64,000 bases of DNA from an uncultured bacterium. GTDB lineage: Bacteria > Bacteroidota > Bacteroidia > Chitinophagales > Chitinophagaceae. The position numbers and the translations under genes are program-made. Below the pieces are notes generated by a model. It saw only the letters and a program-made list of their open reading frames with translations. It had not been told where the DNA came from and searched no databases. This document shows, piece by piece, positions 18,012-26,316 of this stretch. Location of the stretch: assembly GCA_903826405.1 (NCBI GenBank), contig CAIKEH010000043.1, positions 1-64,000 on the forward strand, given 5' to 3'. Within the stretch, counting starts at the first letter, position 1. Each line of letters starts with the position of its first letter.

Positions 18012-18557
18012 ATGAACTCAAGAATTAAAATACATATGCTTTTTTTGAGCATGATATTTCTTATCTCTTGCAGATCGAAGAATGAAGATCATCAACCACA
18101 AATCATCAGTGACTCGGCAACTTCCACAAAAGTGATGTCGAAGACAGCGGACAGCACCATGCAAGCACTGATCCAGGCACCCGAAGAACTTGAATTCGTT
18201 CCTCTTGACCCCCATAACAAGGAGCGCAAAGGGGTGCTGGTACATGTTTTATTCGGTGATCTGCACAAAAAAGGCCCAGTCGCATTTCTTACACGCTTGC
18301 CTAATGGATTCAGTGCAGGTTGGCACTCCCATTCATCTGATTGTTACCTGACGGTGATCAAAGGCACTTATCATGAATGGTGCCGCGGCGAAGTAGATGG
18401 GAAGCCCCTTGTTGCCGGGGGAACGATTTTCATGCCAGCGAATAAAGAACATAACAACCGCGCAGAATCAAATCCCCAGGATGGCTATACGTTGAATTAT
18501 GCTTATTACCCGAATGGTTTCGACTATTACCCGAATGGGGTCGATGTGAAAAAATAG
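18012..18557 (+). CDS. Cupin-fold lipoprotein (DUF4437-like)
   Basis: The 181-residue protein has a lipoprotein signal ending in LISC (Cys20) and a cupin domain. GWHSHSSDCYLTVIKGTYHEW supplies the histidine and acidic metal-binding motif, and a second motif lies near MPANKEHNNRAE. It resembles DUF4437-type cupins. The ATG at 18012 is chosen because it places the signal peptide at the N-terminus; an upstream ATG at 17961 would add 17 unrelated residues. Substrate unknown. Confidence 0.8.
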   Translation: MNSRIKIHMLFLSMIFLISCRSKNEDHQPQIISDSATSTKVMSKTADSTMQALIQAPEELEFVPLDPHNKERKGVLVHVLFGDLHKKGPVAFLTRLPNGFSAGWHSHSSDCYLTVIKGTYHEWCRGEVDGKPLVAGGTIFMPANKEHNNRAESNPQDGYTLNYAYYPNGFDYYPNGVDVKK

Positions 18558-18626
18558 GAAAGTGCAGCACTGCTCTATCCTCAAAAGCGATAAAGTGCAT
18601 GCGCCTCGTTGATATCTATTATACTT

Positions 18627-18926
18627 TTACGATCCGACCTGCAGTAAAGTTTGGAAAAAGTCAAATTGGATCTTGGACTGTAAATGCCCATACTTGGTTT
18701 TGGTATCTTCCCGATAAATGACCTCATTGACTTGGTGATAGATCATCTCGATATTCCCAAGTACATGGACAAGCCCTATGAGGTGACCAAGGACGATCCT
18801 TCCGCCTTTGTACTCAGCGGAAATAACGTTTTCGATCTGCTTGTATTGAAAAATGGTGTCCGTTTACGTTTCTCCATTTTCTGTCTTCTGTACGGACCTG
18901 AACAGCTTATTATTATACTCGAACAT
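18627..18926 (-). pseudogene. Decayed N-acetylglutamate-synthase-like small gene
   Basis: Read on the minus strand from ATG 18926, the frame gives MFEYNNKLFRSVQKTENGET, then an in-frame TAA (18866-18864). It then continues in the same frame as TDTIFQYKQIENVISAEYKG, GGRIVLGHLIGLVHVLGNIE and MIYHQVNE. This is the pattern of a roughly 110-residue Bacteroidota family usually annotated as N-acetylglutamate synthase. After MIYHQVNE the similarity fades and the usual C-terminal LHEKWQWTSGD segment is missing, so the gene carries both a nonsense codon and a degraded 3' end. The frame closes at 18629-18627. The family attribution is from memory and should be checked by alignment. It is the only thing recognised in the gap 18558-19016. 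Confidence 0.65.
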
Positions 18927-19016
18927 GTTAGTTGATCATTTTGGTGAACATCCATTCATGCATTCGAATGTAGGTCTGGGAACAGATCCAGGTCATTGGA
19001 ATCTTGACCCTATTGA

Positions 19017-19463
19017 TCAAGCCTTGCCCCGTATCAGAAAAACCGCTGCGATCATCATGGCGATGCCCAGCAATTTCGGGAGGGATATGGGGCTGACGGG
19101 CACACCTAGCAAACCGAAGTGATCCATTAGCACGCACATCAGCAATTGGCCACTTACTGCCAAACAGAATGCCAACCCAGCCCCAAGTCTGGGGATCAGC
19201 ATGATGATACCCGTAACATAGATCGCCCCGAGTACACCGCCCATCCAATCCATCCAACCTGTGGTGCGGATCAAAGAACTGTTGAAGGACAAGCGGAGTG
19301 AGAAGGCATAAAGAACGAGTATCAACGTCCCGATGAGAAAGGAAAGAGCGGCGCCTAAAACGGGATGTCCAAATGTCTTCATCAGTTTGCCATTCAAGGC
19401 CGCCTGGATCGGAAGAACACCACCAATAATGAGTGCAACAACAACAAGCATTGTTCTGGTCAT
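19017..19463 (-). CDS. DMT-type small permease (YdcZ/DUF606 family)
   Basis: The 148-residue protein has four to five hydrophobic helices with the DUF606/YdcZ pattern: MLVVVALIIGGVLPIQAALNG, LGAALSFLIGTLILVLYAF, GGVLGAIYVTGIIMLIPRLGAG and LLMCVLMDHFGLLG. The ATG at 19463 is used; an in-frame upstream start (19532) would add a charged stretch. It is a half-size drug/metabolite transporter superfamily member that probably works as a dimer. Substrate unknown. Confidence 0.87.
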   Translation of the reverse strand: MTRTMLVVVALIIGGVLPIQAALNGKLMKTFGHPVLGAALSFLIGTLILVLYAFSLRLSFNSSLIRTTGWMDWMGGVLGAIYVTGIIMLIPRLGAGLAFCLAVSGQLLMCVLMDHFGLLGVPVSPISLPKLLGIAMMIAAVFLIRGKA

Positions 19464-19569
19464 AGTATTATTTTTATTAATGTACACATTATGCCTCAAT
19501 ATTCTGAATTTTTCCATAAAGCCCATCACCACTGAATAAGCTACTGCTTCTTATCTAAGTAGTAATTTT

Positions 19570-19577
19570 TACCTTTG
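19570..19577 (+). promoter_or_regulatory. Bacteroidota -7 element before DegT gene
   Basis: TACCTTTG matches TAnnTTTG and lies 41 nt before the ATG at 19619, giving a leader of about 35 nt. A clear -33 element is not visible. Confidence 0.4.
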
Positions 19578-19618
19578 ACCAAGCATAGCACATCAATCAT
19601 AACCAATATCAACTCATC

Positions 19619-20824
19619 ATGCCGGGTTTTGAATTTTTCGGAGACGAGGAACGCCATCAAGTGAACGAAGTACTGGGAACGGGCATCCTGATGCGCTATG
19701 GATTCGATGCGGGCCGGAAGGGCATCTGGAAAGCACTTGAACTGGAACAAGCGATCACCCAGACCTTTGGATGCACTCATGCACAGCTGGTCAGCAGCGG
19801 GACCGCGGCATTGACCACAGCGCTACAGTCGCTCGGCATAGGGTATGGCGACGAAGTCATCATGCCCTGCTTCACTTTCGTGGCCAGTTTTGAAGCCGTG
19901 ATCAGTGTTGGGGCCACTCCCGTACTGGTGGAAATCGATGATACCCTCACACTTGACCCTGCCGCAGTACGTGCCGCAATAACAGATAGAACGAAATGTA
20001 TCATGCCCGTACACATGTGCGGAGGAATGGCCGAAATGGATACCCTTCAGGCGATCTGTGGGGAGCATGGTCTCGCACTCTTGGAAGATGCCTGCCAGAG
20101 CATCGGAGGGAGTTACAAGGGAAAATGCCTCGGTACCATCGGCAATGCAGGTACCTTTTCCTTTGATTTTGTGAAAACACTCACCTGCGCAGAAGGCGGA
20201 GTGGTGATGACAAACCAGAAAGAACTGTTCATAAAAGCTGACGCCTACAGTGACCATGGTCACGACCACAAGGGAGTGGATCGGGGCGCCGACCTTCATC
20301 CTTTTCTGGGATACAATTTCAGGATATCGGAATTGCATGCTGCTGTTGGTGTCGCACAGATCCGGAAACTTGACCGTTTTTTGGCCATCCAACGAAAGAA
20401 CCATTCCATCCTGAAAGAAGAGCTTGCCTCCATACCCGGCATCACCTTCCGCCGGATCCCAGACCCTGCGGGTGATAGCTGCACCTTTTTGAGCTGGTTC
20501 CTGCCCAGTGAAGATTTAACGCGTTCATCTGTAGCCGAAATGAAAGAATCAGGCATCCTCGGTGGACAATTCTACTGGTTCGACAACAACTGGCACTATA
20601 TCCGCAAGTGGGATCACCTGAAAACAGCCATGACTCTGGGCCATCTCCATCCGGATCATCGCGAAGCGATCATCCGCAACGTCAATGCGAGTTTCCCGGG
20701 CAGCGATGCTATCATGGGAAGGTGCATATCAACGGCTATCAGCCTACTTTGGACAGAAGAGCAGATCAGAGATAAAGGAAAGGCCATGAAAGCTGCAGTC
20801 CTCAAGGCCATGGGAAAATCATGA
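19619..20824 (+). CDS. DegT/DnrJ/EryC1/StrS family aminotransferase
   Basis: The 401-residue PLP-dependent sugar aminotransferase has SSGTAALTTALQSLGIG for phosphate binding, LLEDACQSIGGSY with Asp157 for the PLP ring nitrogen, and SFDFVKTLTCAEGG with Lys186 as the probable Schiff-base lysine. A FRISELHAAVGVAQ segment is also typical. Members transfer amino groups to nucleotide-linked keto sugars. No sugar-nucleotide or glycosyltransferase genes lie near it, so the pathway is unclear. Confidence 0.92.
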   Translation: MPGFEFFGDEERHQVNEVLGTGILMRYGFDAGRKGIWKALELEQAITQTFGCTHAQLVSSGTAALTTALQSLGIGYGDEVIMPCFTFVASFEAVISVGATPVLVEIDDTLTLDPAAVRAAITDRTKCIMPVHMCGGMAEMDTLQAICGEHGLALLEDACQSIGGSYKGKCLGTIGNAGTFSFDFVKTLTCAEGGVVMTNQKELFIKADAYSDHGHDHKGVDRGADLHPFLGYNFRISELHAAVGVAQIRKLDRFLAIQRKNHSILKEELASIPGITFRRIPDPAGDSCTFLSWFLPSEDLTRSSVAEMKESGILGGQFYWFDNNWHYIRKWDHLKTAMTLGHLHPDHREAIIRNVNASFPGSDAIMGRCISTAISLLWTEEQIRDKGKAMKAAVLKAMGKS

Positions 20825-20839
20825 TCGGGCCAGCGGCTC

Positions 20840-21163
20840 TTATCTGTCGACCGGGATATACTTGGACTTACCCTCAAGCCTGTCAGTATGATCGAGTGAC
20901 CCTACCCTGAAACGAAAAGGGATGCCAGTCGTTTTTTCCATCTCCCACTCTTTTTTACAGAAGAGTCCCCAGTGTTTCAAGATCTCATTAGGAGCTACCA
21001 TTTGAAGTTGGCTTATTGAGGCAGTCTGGCCTAGGAATATTCGGGCAGAGAGCAGGCTCGGCAGGGTGTCTAACGGGGTAAAAGCTTTTTTTTGAACCTG
21101 CCCGGAAGCCCATAATTGACAGAATGTCAATGCAATAATTAATATAACAGTTCGTTTGCCCAT
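20840..21163 (-). CDS. Exported hypothetical protein, 107 aa
   Basis: The product has a clear signal peptide (VILIIALTFCQLWASGQ) and a mature part of about 85 residues with a KKAFTPLDTLPSLLS start, one cysteine (FCKKEW) and a basic C-terminus. No family is recognised. It is divergent from rpoN, with 95 nt between the two starts, and converges on the aminotransferase gene. Confidence 0.6.
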   Translation of the reverse strand: MGKRTVILIIALTFCQLWASGQVQKKAFTPLDTLPSLLSARIFLGQTASISQLQMVAPNEILKHWGLFCKKEWEMEKTTGIPFRFRVGSLDHTDRLEGKSKYIPVDR

Positions 21164-21258
21164 TCGAATTCCAATAATGACTAAATTTAGGCTTGGTTTT
21201 TGTGGAAATGGGCCCTTCGCAGGGCATCCATGAGCACAGCACGAATCTACGGAAGATC

Positions 21259-22749
21259 ATGGCCATCAGTCAAAGTTTACAGCAGAAGTTATTACAGAAA
21301 CTATCTCCACAGCAGATTCAGTTGATGAAACTGCTGCAGGTGCCCACCATCAACCTTGAGGAAAGGATAAAGGAAGAGATGGAGGAGAATCCCGCATTGG
21401 AACTTTCCGAAGAGGGACATGATGAGAACGGCGATGAATTGGTTGACGAGTTCGCTTCCACAGAAGAGGAGTTCGAAAAAGACGGTGGGGAGGAGGATTA
21501 TCAGGACCTCGACATCAGCGAATATGCATATGATGACGACGGTGAGATCGCTGAATACAAGATGCGGGATGAGAATTACCCCGACCCCAATGAGGAGCGC
21601 AGTTCCCCCCATCGCATTGAAACAAGCTTCCACGAGTATGTGATCGAACAGCTGGGTCTGACGAAACTGGACGAACGGCAGATGCGCATCGCGGAACAGA
21701 TCGTAGGCAGCATCGATGACGACGGATATCTACGCCGCGATACCAACTCGATCGTTGACGATCTGGCCTTCCGGCAAAATATCATCGCGACAGCCGCCGA
21801 AATCGAGGAACTCATCGGCCTGATTCAACATTTCGATCCGCCAGGAATCGCCGCACGCGACCTGCAGGAATGTCTGCTTCTGCAATTATACCGCCGACAG
21901 GGTGATACTGCCGATCCCTCCATCGATGATGCCATACAGATCCTGGAGCACCACTTTGATGAATTCACCAAGAAACACTACGAGAAGATCCAGCGCAGCC
22001 TCAACCTCAGTGACGAGGATCTGAAGGACGCCATCGGACAGATCATCCGATTGACTCCGAAACCTGGTGGCAATGTCGGGGAGAACAAAAATGCCGAAAG
22101 CTATGTCATTCCTGATTTCTTCATATTCAACAATGCAGGCAAGCTAGAACTTACCCTCAACTCCAAAAATGCTCCGGATCTGCGCATCAGCGAAGGTTAT
22201 CGGGATATGCTCCGAGATTACGATAAAGGAAGTAAAAAGGATAAGAGGCAGAAAGAGGCCGTCATGTTCATCAAACAGAAGATCGATGCGGCCAAATGGT
22301 TCATTGACGCCATCAAACAAAGACAGCACACCTTGTATGTAACCATGCAAGCCATACTCGAACACCAATTGGAGTTCTTTCACACCGGTGACCAGACATC
22401 ACTCCGTCCCATGATCTTAAAAGATATCGCAGAAAAGACGAACCTGGACATCTCCACCGTCAGCCGAGTCGCTAACAGCAAATTCGTGCAGACGGAATTC
22501 GGCACCTACCGTCTAAAATTCTTCTTCAGCGAATCACTCAGTACGGAAAGTGGTGAGGAAGTGTCTACCCGGGAGGTGAAGAAGATCCTAAGCGACATGG
22601 TGGAGGGTGAAAGTAAGAAAAGACCATTGAGTGATGAGAAATTGACGGAAATGCTTCAGCAAAAAGGTTATAATATTGCACGCCGGACGGTTGCCAAATA
22701 CAGGGAACAACTCAATATCCCGGTTGCCCGGCTCCGCAAAGAACTTTAA
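21259..22749 (+). CDS. rpoN: RNA polymerase sigma-54 factor
   Basis: The 496-residue protein has the full sigma-54 layout: glutamine-rich region I (SQSLQQKLLQKLSPQQIQLM, with LQVPTINLEERIKEEMEENP), an acidic region II (about residues 50-110), the core-binding domain, the helix-turn-helix (DIAEKTNLDISTVSRVANSK), and the RpoN box ARRTVAKYRE at residues 474-483. It directs transcription from -24/-12 promoters with an AAA+ activator. The ATG at 21259 is chosen because it begins region I directly; an upstream in-frame start would add 22 unrelated residues. A membrane protein gene follows after 3 nt. Confidence 0.97.
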   Translation: MAISQSLQQKLLQKLSPQQIQLMKLLQVPTINLEERIKEEMEENPALELSEEGHDENGDELVDEFASTEEEFEKDGGEEDYQDLDISEYAYDDDGEIAEYKMRDENYPDPNEERSSPHRIETSFHEYVIEQLGLTKLDERQMRIAEQIVGSIDDDGYLRRDTNSIVDDLAFRQNIIATAAEIEELIGLIQHFDPPGIAARDLQECLLLQLYRRQGDTADPSIDDAIQILEHHFDEFTKKHYEKIQRSLNLSDEDLKDAIGQIIRLTPKPGGNVGENKNAESYVIPDFFIFNNAGKLELTLNSKNAPDLRISEGYRDMLRDYDKGSKKDKRQKEAVMFIKQKIDAAKWFIDAIKQRQHTLYVTMQAILEHQLEFFHTGDQTSLRPMILKDIAEKTNLDISTVSRVANSKFVQTEFGTYRLKFFFSESLSTESGEEVSTREVKKILSDMVEGESKKRPLSDEKLTEMLQQKGYNIARRTVAKYREQLNIPVARLRKEL

Positions 22750-22752
22750 GGA

Positions 22753-23397
22753 ATGACTGAAGCTGAACCGCATTATGGCAAGTCCCGGGTACATTGGCCG
22801 GCACGTCTTGTCTCCGTCGTGTTCCATCCTCTGATCGTTGGTGTTCTCATGGCCTCCTGGATGATCTTCTGGAATCCCAACTTGTTCATCGGTATCCCTT
22901 ACAGGTTGCGCTTTTTGCGTCTGATCACCTTCACGAATAATAATCTTTTCTTTCCCATGCTGGTGGTGATCCTGATGCGGGGATTGGGATTCAGCAAGTC
23001 CATACTCCTGCACACGTCCCGTGAACGCATCGTTCCCTATATGGCATCGGTCACTTTTTTTTTCTGGACATGGCTTGTCTTCCGTAATCAACCAGATATT
23101 CCCCAAGCCATGGCGGACATGTGCTTTGGGATCTTCCTATCGGCATCAGCCGGACTGGTGCTGAACAGTTTCTACAAGATCAGCATGCATGCGATTGGTG
23201 TGGGTGGACTGATGGGGCTGATGGTGGTGATGCTGTGGAACGGACTTTTGCAATCCGCCATCCCACTTTCCGCCGCCATCCTCATCACCGGCATCGTTTG
23301 CACGGCCAGACTGGCAGACTCAGACCACCACCCATTCGACATCATCACCGGATTGATCATTGGTTTTCTCGCACAGATCATAGCCGCTTGGATATAA
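22753..23397 (+). CDS. PAP2-like integral membrane protein
   Basis: The 214-residue protein has about six hydrophobic helices (near 24-42, 70-85, 95-112, 122-140, 150-170, 195-213). The closing segment DSDHHPFDIITGLIIGF resembles the last motif of membrane phosphatidic-acid phosphatases (PAP2), and KISMHAIGVGGL could be the middle motif, though a complete catalytic set is not obvious. It lies 3 nt after rpoN and is surely co-transcribed with it. The function is open. Confidence 0.75.
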   Translation: MTEAEPHYGKSRVHWPARLVSVVFHPLIVGVLMASWMIFWNPNLFIGIPYRLRFLRLITFTNNNLFFPMLVVILMRGLGFSKSILLHTSRERIVPYMASVTFFFWTWLVFRNQPDIPQAMADMCFGIFLSASAGLVLNSFYKISMHAIGVGGLMGLMVVMLWNGLLQSAIPLSAAILITGIVCTARLADSDHHPFDIITGLIIGFLAQIIAAWI

Positions 23398-23429
23398 AAA
23401 AAGCCCGACCCCGTAGAGGATCGAGCCTT
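23396..23429 (-). terminator. Rho-independent terminator of the YkuD gene
   Basis: On the minus strand, AAGGCTCGA (23429-23421) pairs with TCGGGCTT (23408-23401) with one mismatch and then runs into seven T (23402-23396). It lies 22-56 nt past the stop of the L,D-transpeptidase gene. The A-rich side on the plus strand overlaps the last codon of the upstream convergent gene. Confidence 0.7.
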
Positions 23430-23451
23430 AACCTAACCATTCTAAAATCCA

Positions 23452-24201
23452 CTAACTATTTAAGATCTCCGAGTGGCTCAGATACTTCTTGTCAGGATAG
23501 TATAGAAACAGGAGATTACCATTCTTGATCTTATCAATGACCGGCTTGCTGATCTGCTCGGGTAATGCCGGGCAGCCCCAACTCCGTCCAAGGAATCCCT
23601 TGCGCCCAATGGCAGATTCATTGGCATATTCCGCTGGATGCATGACGATGGCCCTCCGGAGTGCATTGTCGTTGAAGCCCCTGTCGTGCCCTTCCAGTTT
23701 AAGGGAATATCCGTTGGACCCGATATAGGGTTCGCGGGTCACATAGAAGCCGAGGCTACTCTTATTGGAAGATGATCTGTTGGAAAATTTCCGAGCAAAC
23801 TCCCCTCCGGTGTTACGACCATGAGCGACCACGGAATTGAAGAGGACGGTCATGGTTTTCAGATCAACAACAACGAACCTGCGTTCGCGGGAAGACTTCG
23901 TGAAATCAACAATGGAGATGATACTGTCCGTGCTGACCAACCCCTTTCTCCGCATATGGTCAAAGCCCTTCATGGCCAGGTTGAAGACATCACGGGAAAA
24001 ACCCAAATTATCGAGATGAGTAAAGGAATAGATTTTTTCGGCTGTTGTGAACGAGGGGATATTGCCCAATCCGGGAATCATTCCAACCACCTTTGAAAAA
24101 GAAACGGGATCGGATGGAAGAGCTGCCTTTTTCCCCGACATGATGATCGGAGCACACAAAATTGAGGTCAGGACTATGAGCCTGGATACGGATTTTTTCA
24201 T
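23452..24201 (-). CDS. YkuD_2-type L,D-transpeptidase catalytic domain protein
   Basis: The 249-residue exported protein has a signal peptide (about residues 1-23) and a murein L,D-transpeptidase catalytic-like domain. It has VVDLKTMTVLFNSVVAHGRNTGG, GFYVTREPYIG, a MHPAEY histidine segment and GRSWGCPALP with the nucleophile Cys. It should crosslink or edit peptidoglycan stem peptides in the periplasm. The ATG at 24201 gives the best signal peptide; an upstream start at 24246 is less likely. Confidence 0.88.
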   Translation of the reverse strand: MKKSVSRLIVLTSILCAPIIMSGKKAALPSDPVSFSKVVGMIPGLGNIPSFTTAEKIYSFTHLDNLGFSRDVFNLAMKGFDHMRRKGLVSTDSIISIVDFTKSSRERRFVVVDLKTMTVLFNSVVAHGRNTGGEFARKFSNRSSSNKSSLGFYVTREPYIGSNGYSLKLEGHDRGFNDNALRRAIVMHPAEYANESAIGRKGFLGRSWGCPALPEQISKPVIDKIKNGNLLFLYYPDKKYLSHSEILNS

Positions 24202-24480
24202 GGGATTTGGGTACTTTACTTGCCATTTAAGAACGAACTGCTTCATTTATATATTGCCTTTGGGATGGTAAAAAACCAACACGGAAGATATCCGGCCGGC
24301 CCCGGTCGGTTCCGGGAATGATGGAATGCAGCAGTTATTTCTCGAATGCAAATTTACCCCCGATCCTTGAAGAACTTGGTAAACCAAACGATATAAACAG
24401 GATTTTAACCTTTACGGCCAGGCAGAAAAAAACACAAAAGGCATTTGTTTGTCAACCACTTATGAATGCCGACCCCTTGA

Positions 24481-25131
24481 TCATCCCCATACTGCCCGGA
24501 AAAAAGCTTCCAACTTGGCTTGATCAAGTTTCTTGTCCGTTCTTACCCCGCTGCAAAGGTCGATCCCGAAGGGTGAAACGGCATCCAGGGCCTGGCGTAC
24601 ATTCCCTGCATGAAGGCCTCCAGCCAGGAAGACTGGAACTTGTGCGCGATCAACGATCCTTCTACTACATGCCCAATCATGTACCCGACCGGTTCCGCCA
24701 AGTTCCTTGACCAACAGATTGGGATTGCCGCTATCCAGGAGTAGGGCATCTACATGTTCAGACGTTCGCAAGGCATTGTCCACCGATGATTCGTTCTGGA
24801 CATGTATCACCTGAATCAATTTGACCGAAGGGAGGGAAGCCCTGATGAGTTCATATTCTTTCTCCTCCAATGCATCCACCAGTTGGATGGCTGTTGTTCG
24901 TGTTCTTTCATGATGTGCAATAATATCGATGGCACGTGTTTCACTGGTCAACAGGAAAGTACTGATGGGAGGCGGAACCCAACGGGCGATCTTTTGGATG
25001 AGTTGATCATCGATGATTCCCGGACCACTGGGCATCGGACCGACCAGGCCCAGTGCGGAGGCTCCTGCATGGATGGCCATTGTTGCCTCCTCTATCGAGC
25101 TGATGCAACAGATCTTGATTCGGGGTTTCAT
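24481..25131 (-). CDS. trpF: Phosphoribosylanthranilate isomerase-like protein
   Basis: The 216-residue TIM barrel is of TrpF type. It has KICCISS with probable general base Cys8, LLLDSG with general acid Asp133, GGTGRVHDW, and FLAGGLHAGNVRQAL followed by GIDLCSGVRT. The usual KICGxTx and SGVE motifs are altered to KICCISS and SGVR. The gene stands alone, with no other tryptophan genes in the window, so it may be the sole TrpF, a second copy, or a related barrel with another substrate. The ATG at 25131 is chosen so that the first beta strand is at the N-terminus. Confidence 0.82.
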   Translation of the reverse strand: MKPRIKICCISSIEEATMAIHAGASALGLVGPMPSGPGIIDDQLIQKIARWVPPPISTFLLTSETRAIDIIAHHERTRTTAIQLVDALEEKEYELIRASLPSVKLIQVIHVQNESSVDNALRTSEHVDALLLDSGNPNLLVKELGGTGRVHDWACSRRIVDRAQVPVFLAGGLHAGNVRQALDAVSPFGIDLCSGVRTDKKLDQAKLEAFFRAVWG

Positions 25132-25265
25132 GAAAGAGATGTTGAAGTGTCCAGTCAAATTAAAAAATCCATTCTAGATAGGGGCATCTAATTCCTACAT
25201 GCTATCTTTCGGATGATCACAAGTCATCAAAAATCGATTACTTGCCAGATCCCTAATACTGCACC

Positions 25266-26030
25266 ATGCGACTACTGATCATCTGTTTATGGCTTCCTTT
25301 CATTGGTCTATCCCAGGAAGTGGTTCGATACACCCCGGAAGGCCATTCGCATAATGACTATGCCGGACCACGCCCCTTCCATGCTGCTTATGAGCAAGGA
25401 TTCGGGTCCATCGAAGCGGATATCTGGCTGGTCAACGACACCCTTTGGGTAGGCCATACCCTGTTCGACCTGAAGGATAAAAGAACACTGGAATCATTAT
25501 ACCTTGGACCACTCGGTGACGCGGTAAACAAAAACAAAGGCAACCCCTATCCGGAAAGCCGCCGATCCCTTCAAATGATGATCGATGTCAAAACCGCTGC
25601 CCTGCCCACACTGCAAAAACTTGTTTCGGATCTGGAGAAACACCCTGAACTGACAAAAAACCGGAAGATCAACTGGGTGATCTCCGGCAATCGTCCGCCC
25701 GATTCTTTGTTCAGCAAATATCCTCCATTCATAGGATTTGATGGCGACCTTTTAAGGACATATACAGCCGATGCCCTGGAGCGGATCCCCATGATGAGTG
25801 CAGACCTGGCGCGGATCACGACATGGAAGGGACAGGGATCGCCTGAAGACAGCAGTATCCTGAAACTCAATTCGCTGATCAATCAGGCACACCGATTGCA
25901 TAAAACCACCCGATTCTGGAATGCGCCGGACAATGAAGCATCCTGGAGTATCCTGATCGGTTTGGGAGCAGACCTGATCAATACCGACCATATTGAAGAA
26001 CTGGCTATCTTCCGTGCCAGAAAAAAATGA
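25266..26030 (+). CDS. Exported PI-PLC/glycerophosphodiesterase-like protein
   Basis: The 254-residue protein has a short signal peptide (MRLLIICLWLPFIGLSQ) and a PLC-like phosphodiesterase TIM barrel. GHSHNDYAGPRPFHAAYEQG and GSIEADIWLVNDTLWVGHTL contain the expected histidine and acidic metal-site residues, and LMMIDVK-type and ADLINTDHIEE segments follow. It resembles the AIM6-like branch. It would hydrolyse a phosphodiester in the periplasm; substrate unknown. Confidence 0.85.
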   Translation: MRLLIICLWLPFIGLSQEVVRYTPEGHSHNDYAGPRPFHAAYEQGFGSIEADIWLVNDTLWVGHTLFDLKDKRTLESLYLGPLGDAVNKNKGNPYPESRRSLQMMIDVKTAALPTLQKLVSDLEKHPELTKNRKINWVISGNRPPDSLFSKYPPFIGFDGDLLRTYTADALERIPMMSADLARITTWKGQGSPEDSSILKLNSLINQAHRLHKTTRFWNAPDNEASWSILIGLGADLINTDHIEELAIFRARKK

Positions 26031-26316
26031 CCTGGAACAGAAAGGTTAAGCACCGCATATCACCAGCAGTTCAATTACTGCTTTTGATATATGAAATCAC
26101 CCCATCATTAAAATATTATTGTTTTTTCATGAATTCGTACTGAAACTTTACCTTAGTAAATTTCACACCAACAACGATAGCCCCAGCCAATACCCTGTCA
26201 AGCCGTATCAATGAAACCGGACATTTCTTGAGTCCGATCTTTCAGAAAAATGGGATTGTAAAAGCTTACTTCCATTGGACCGAGCCTTAAAAAACCTAAA
26301 ACGAAAACCAACGCTT

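Noticed and set aside
18684..18935. Plus-strand 83-codon frame
   Set aside because: It is the antisense of the decayed minus-strand gene at 18627-18926, whose translation matches a protein family; the plus-strand product does not.
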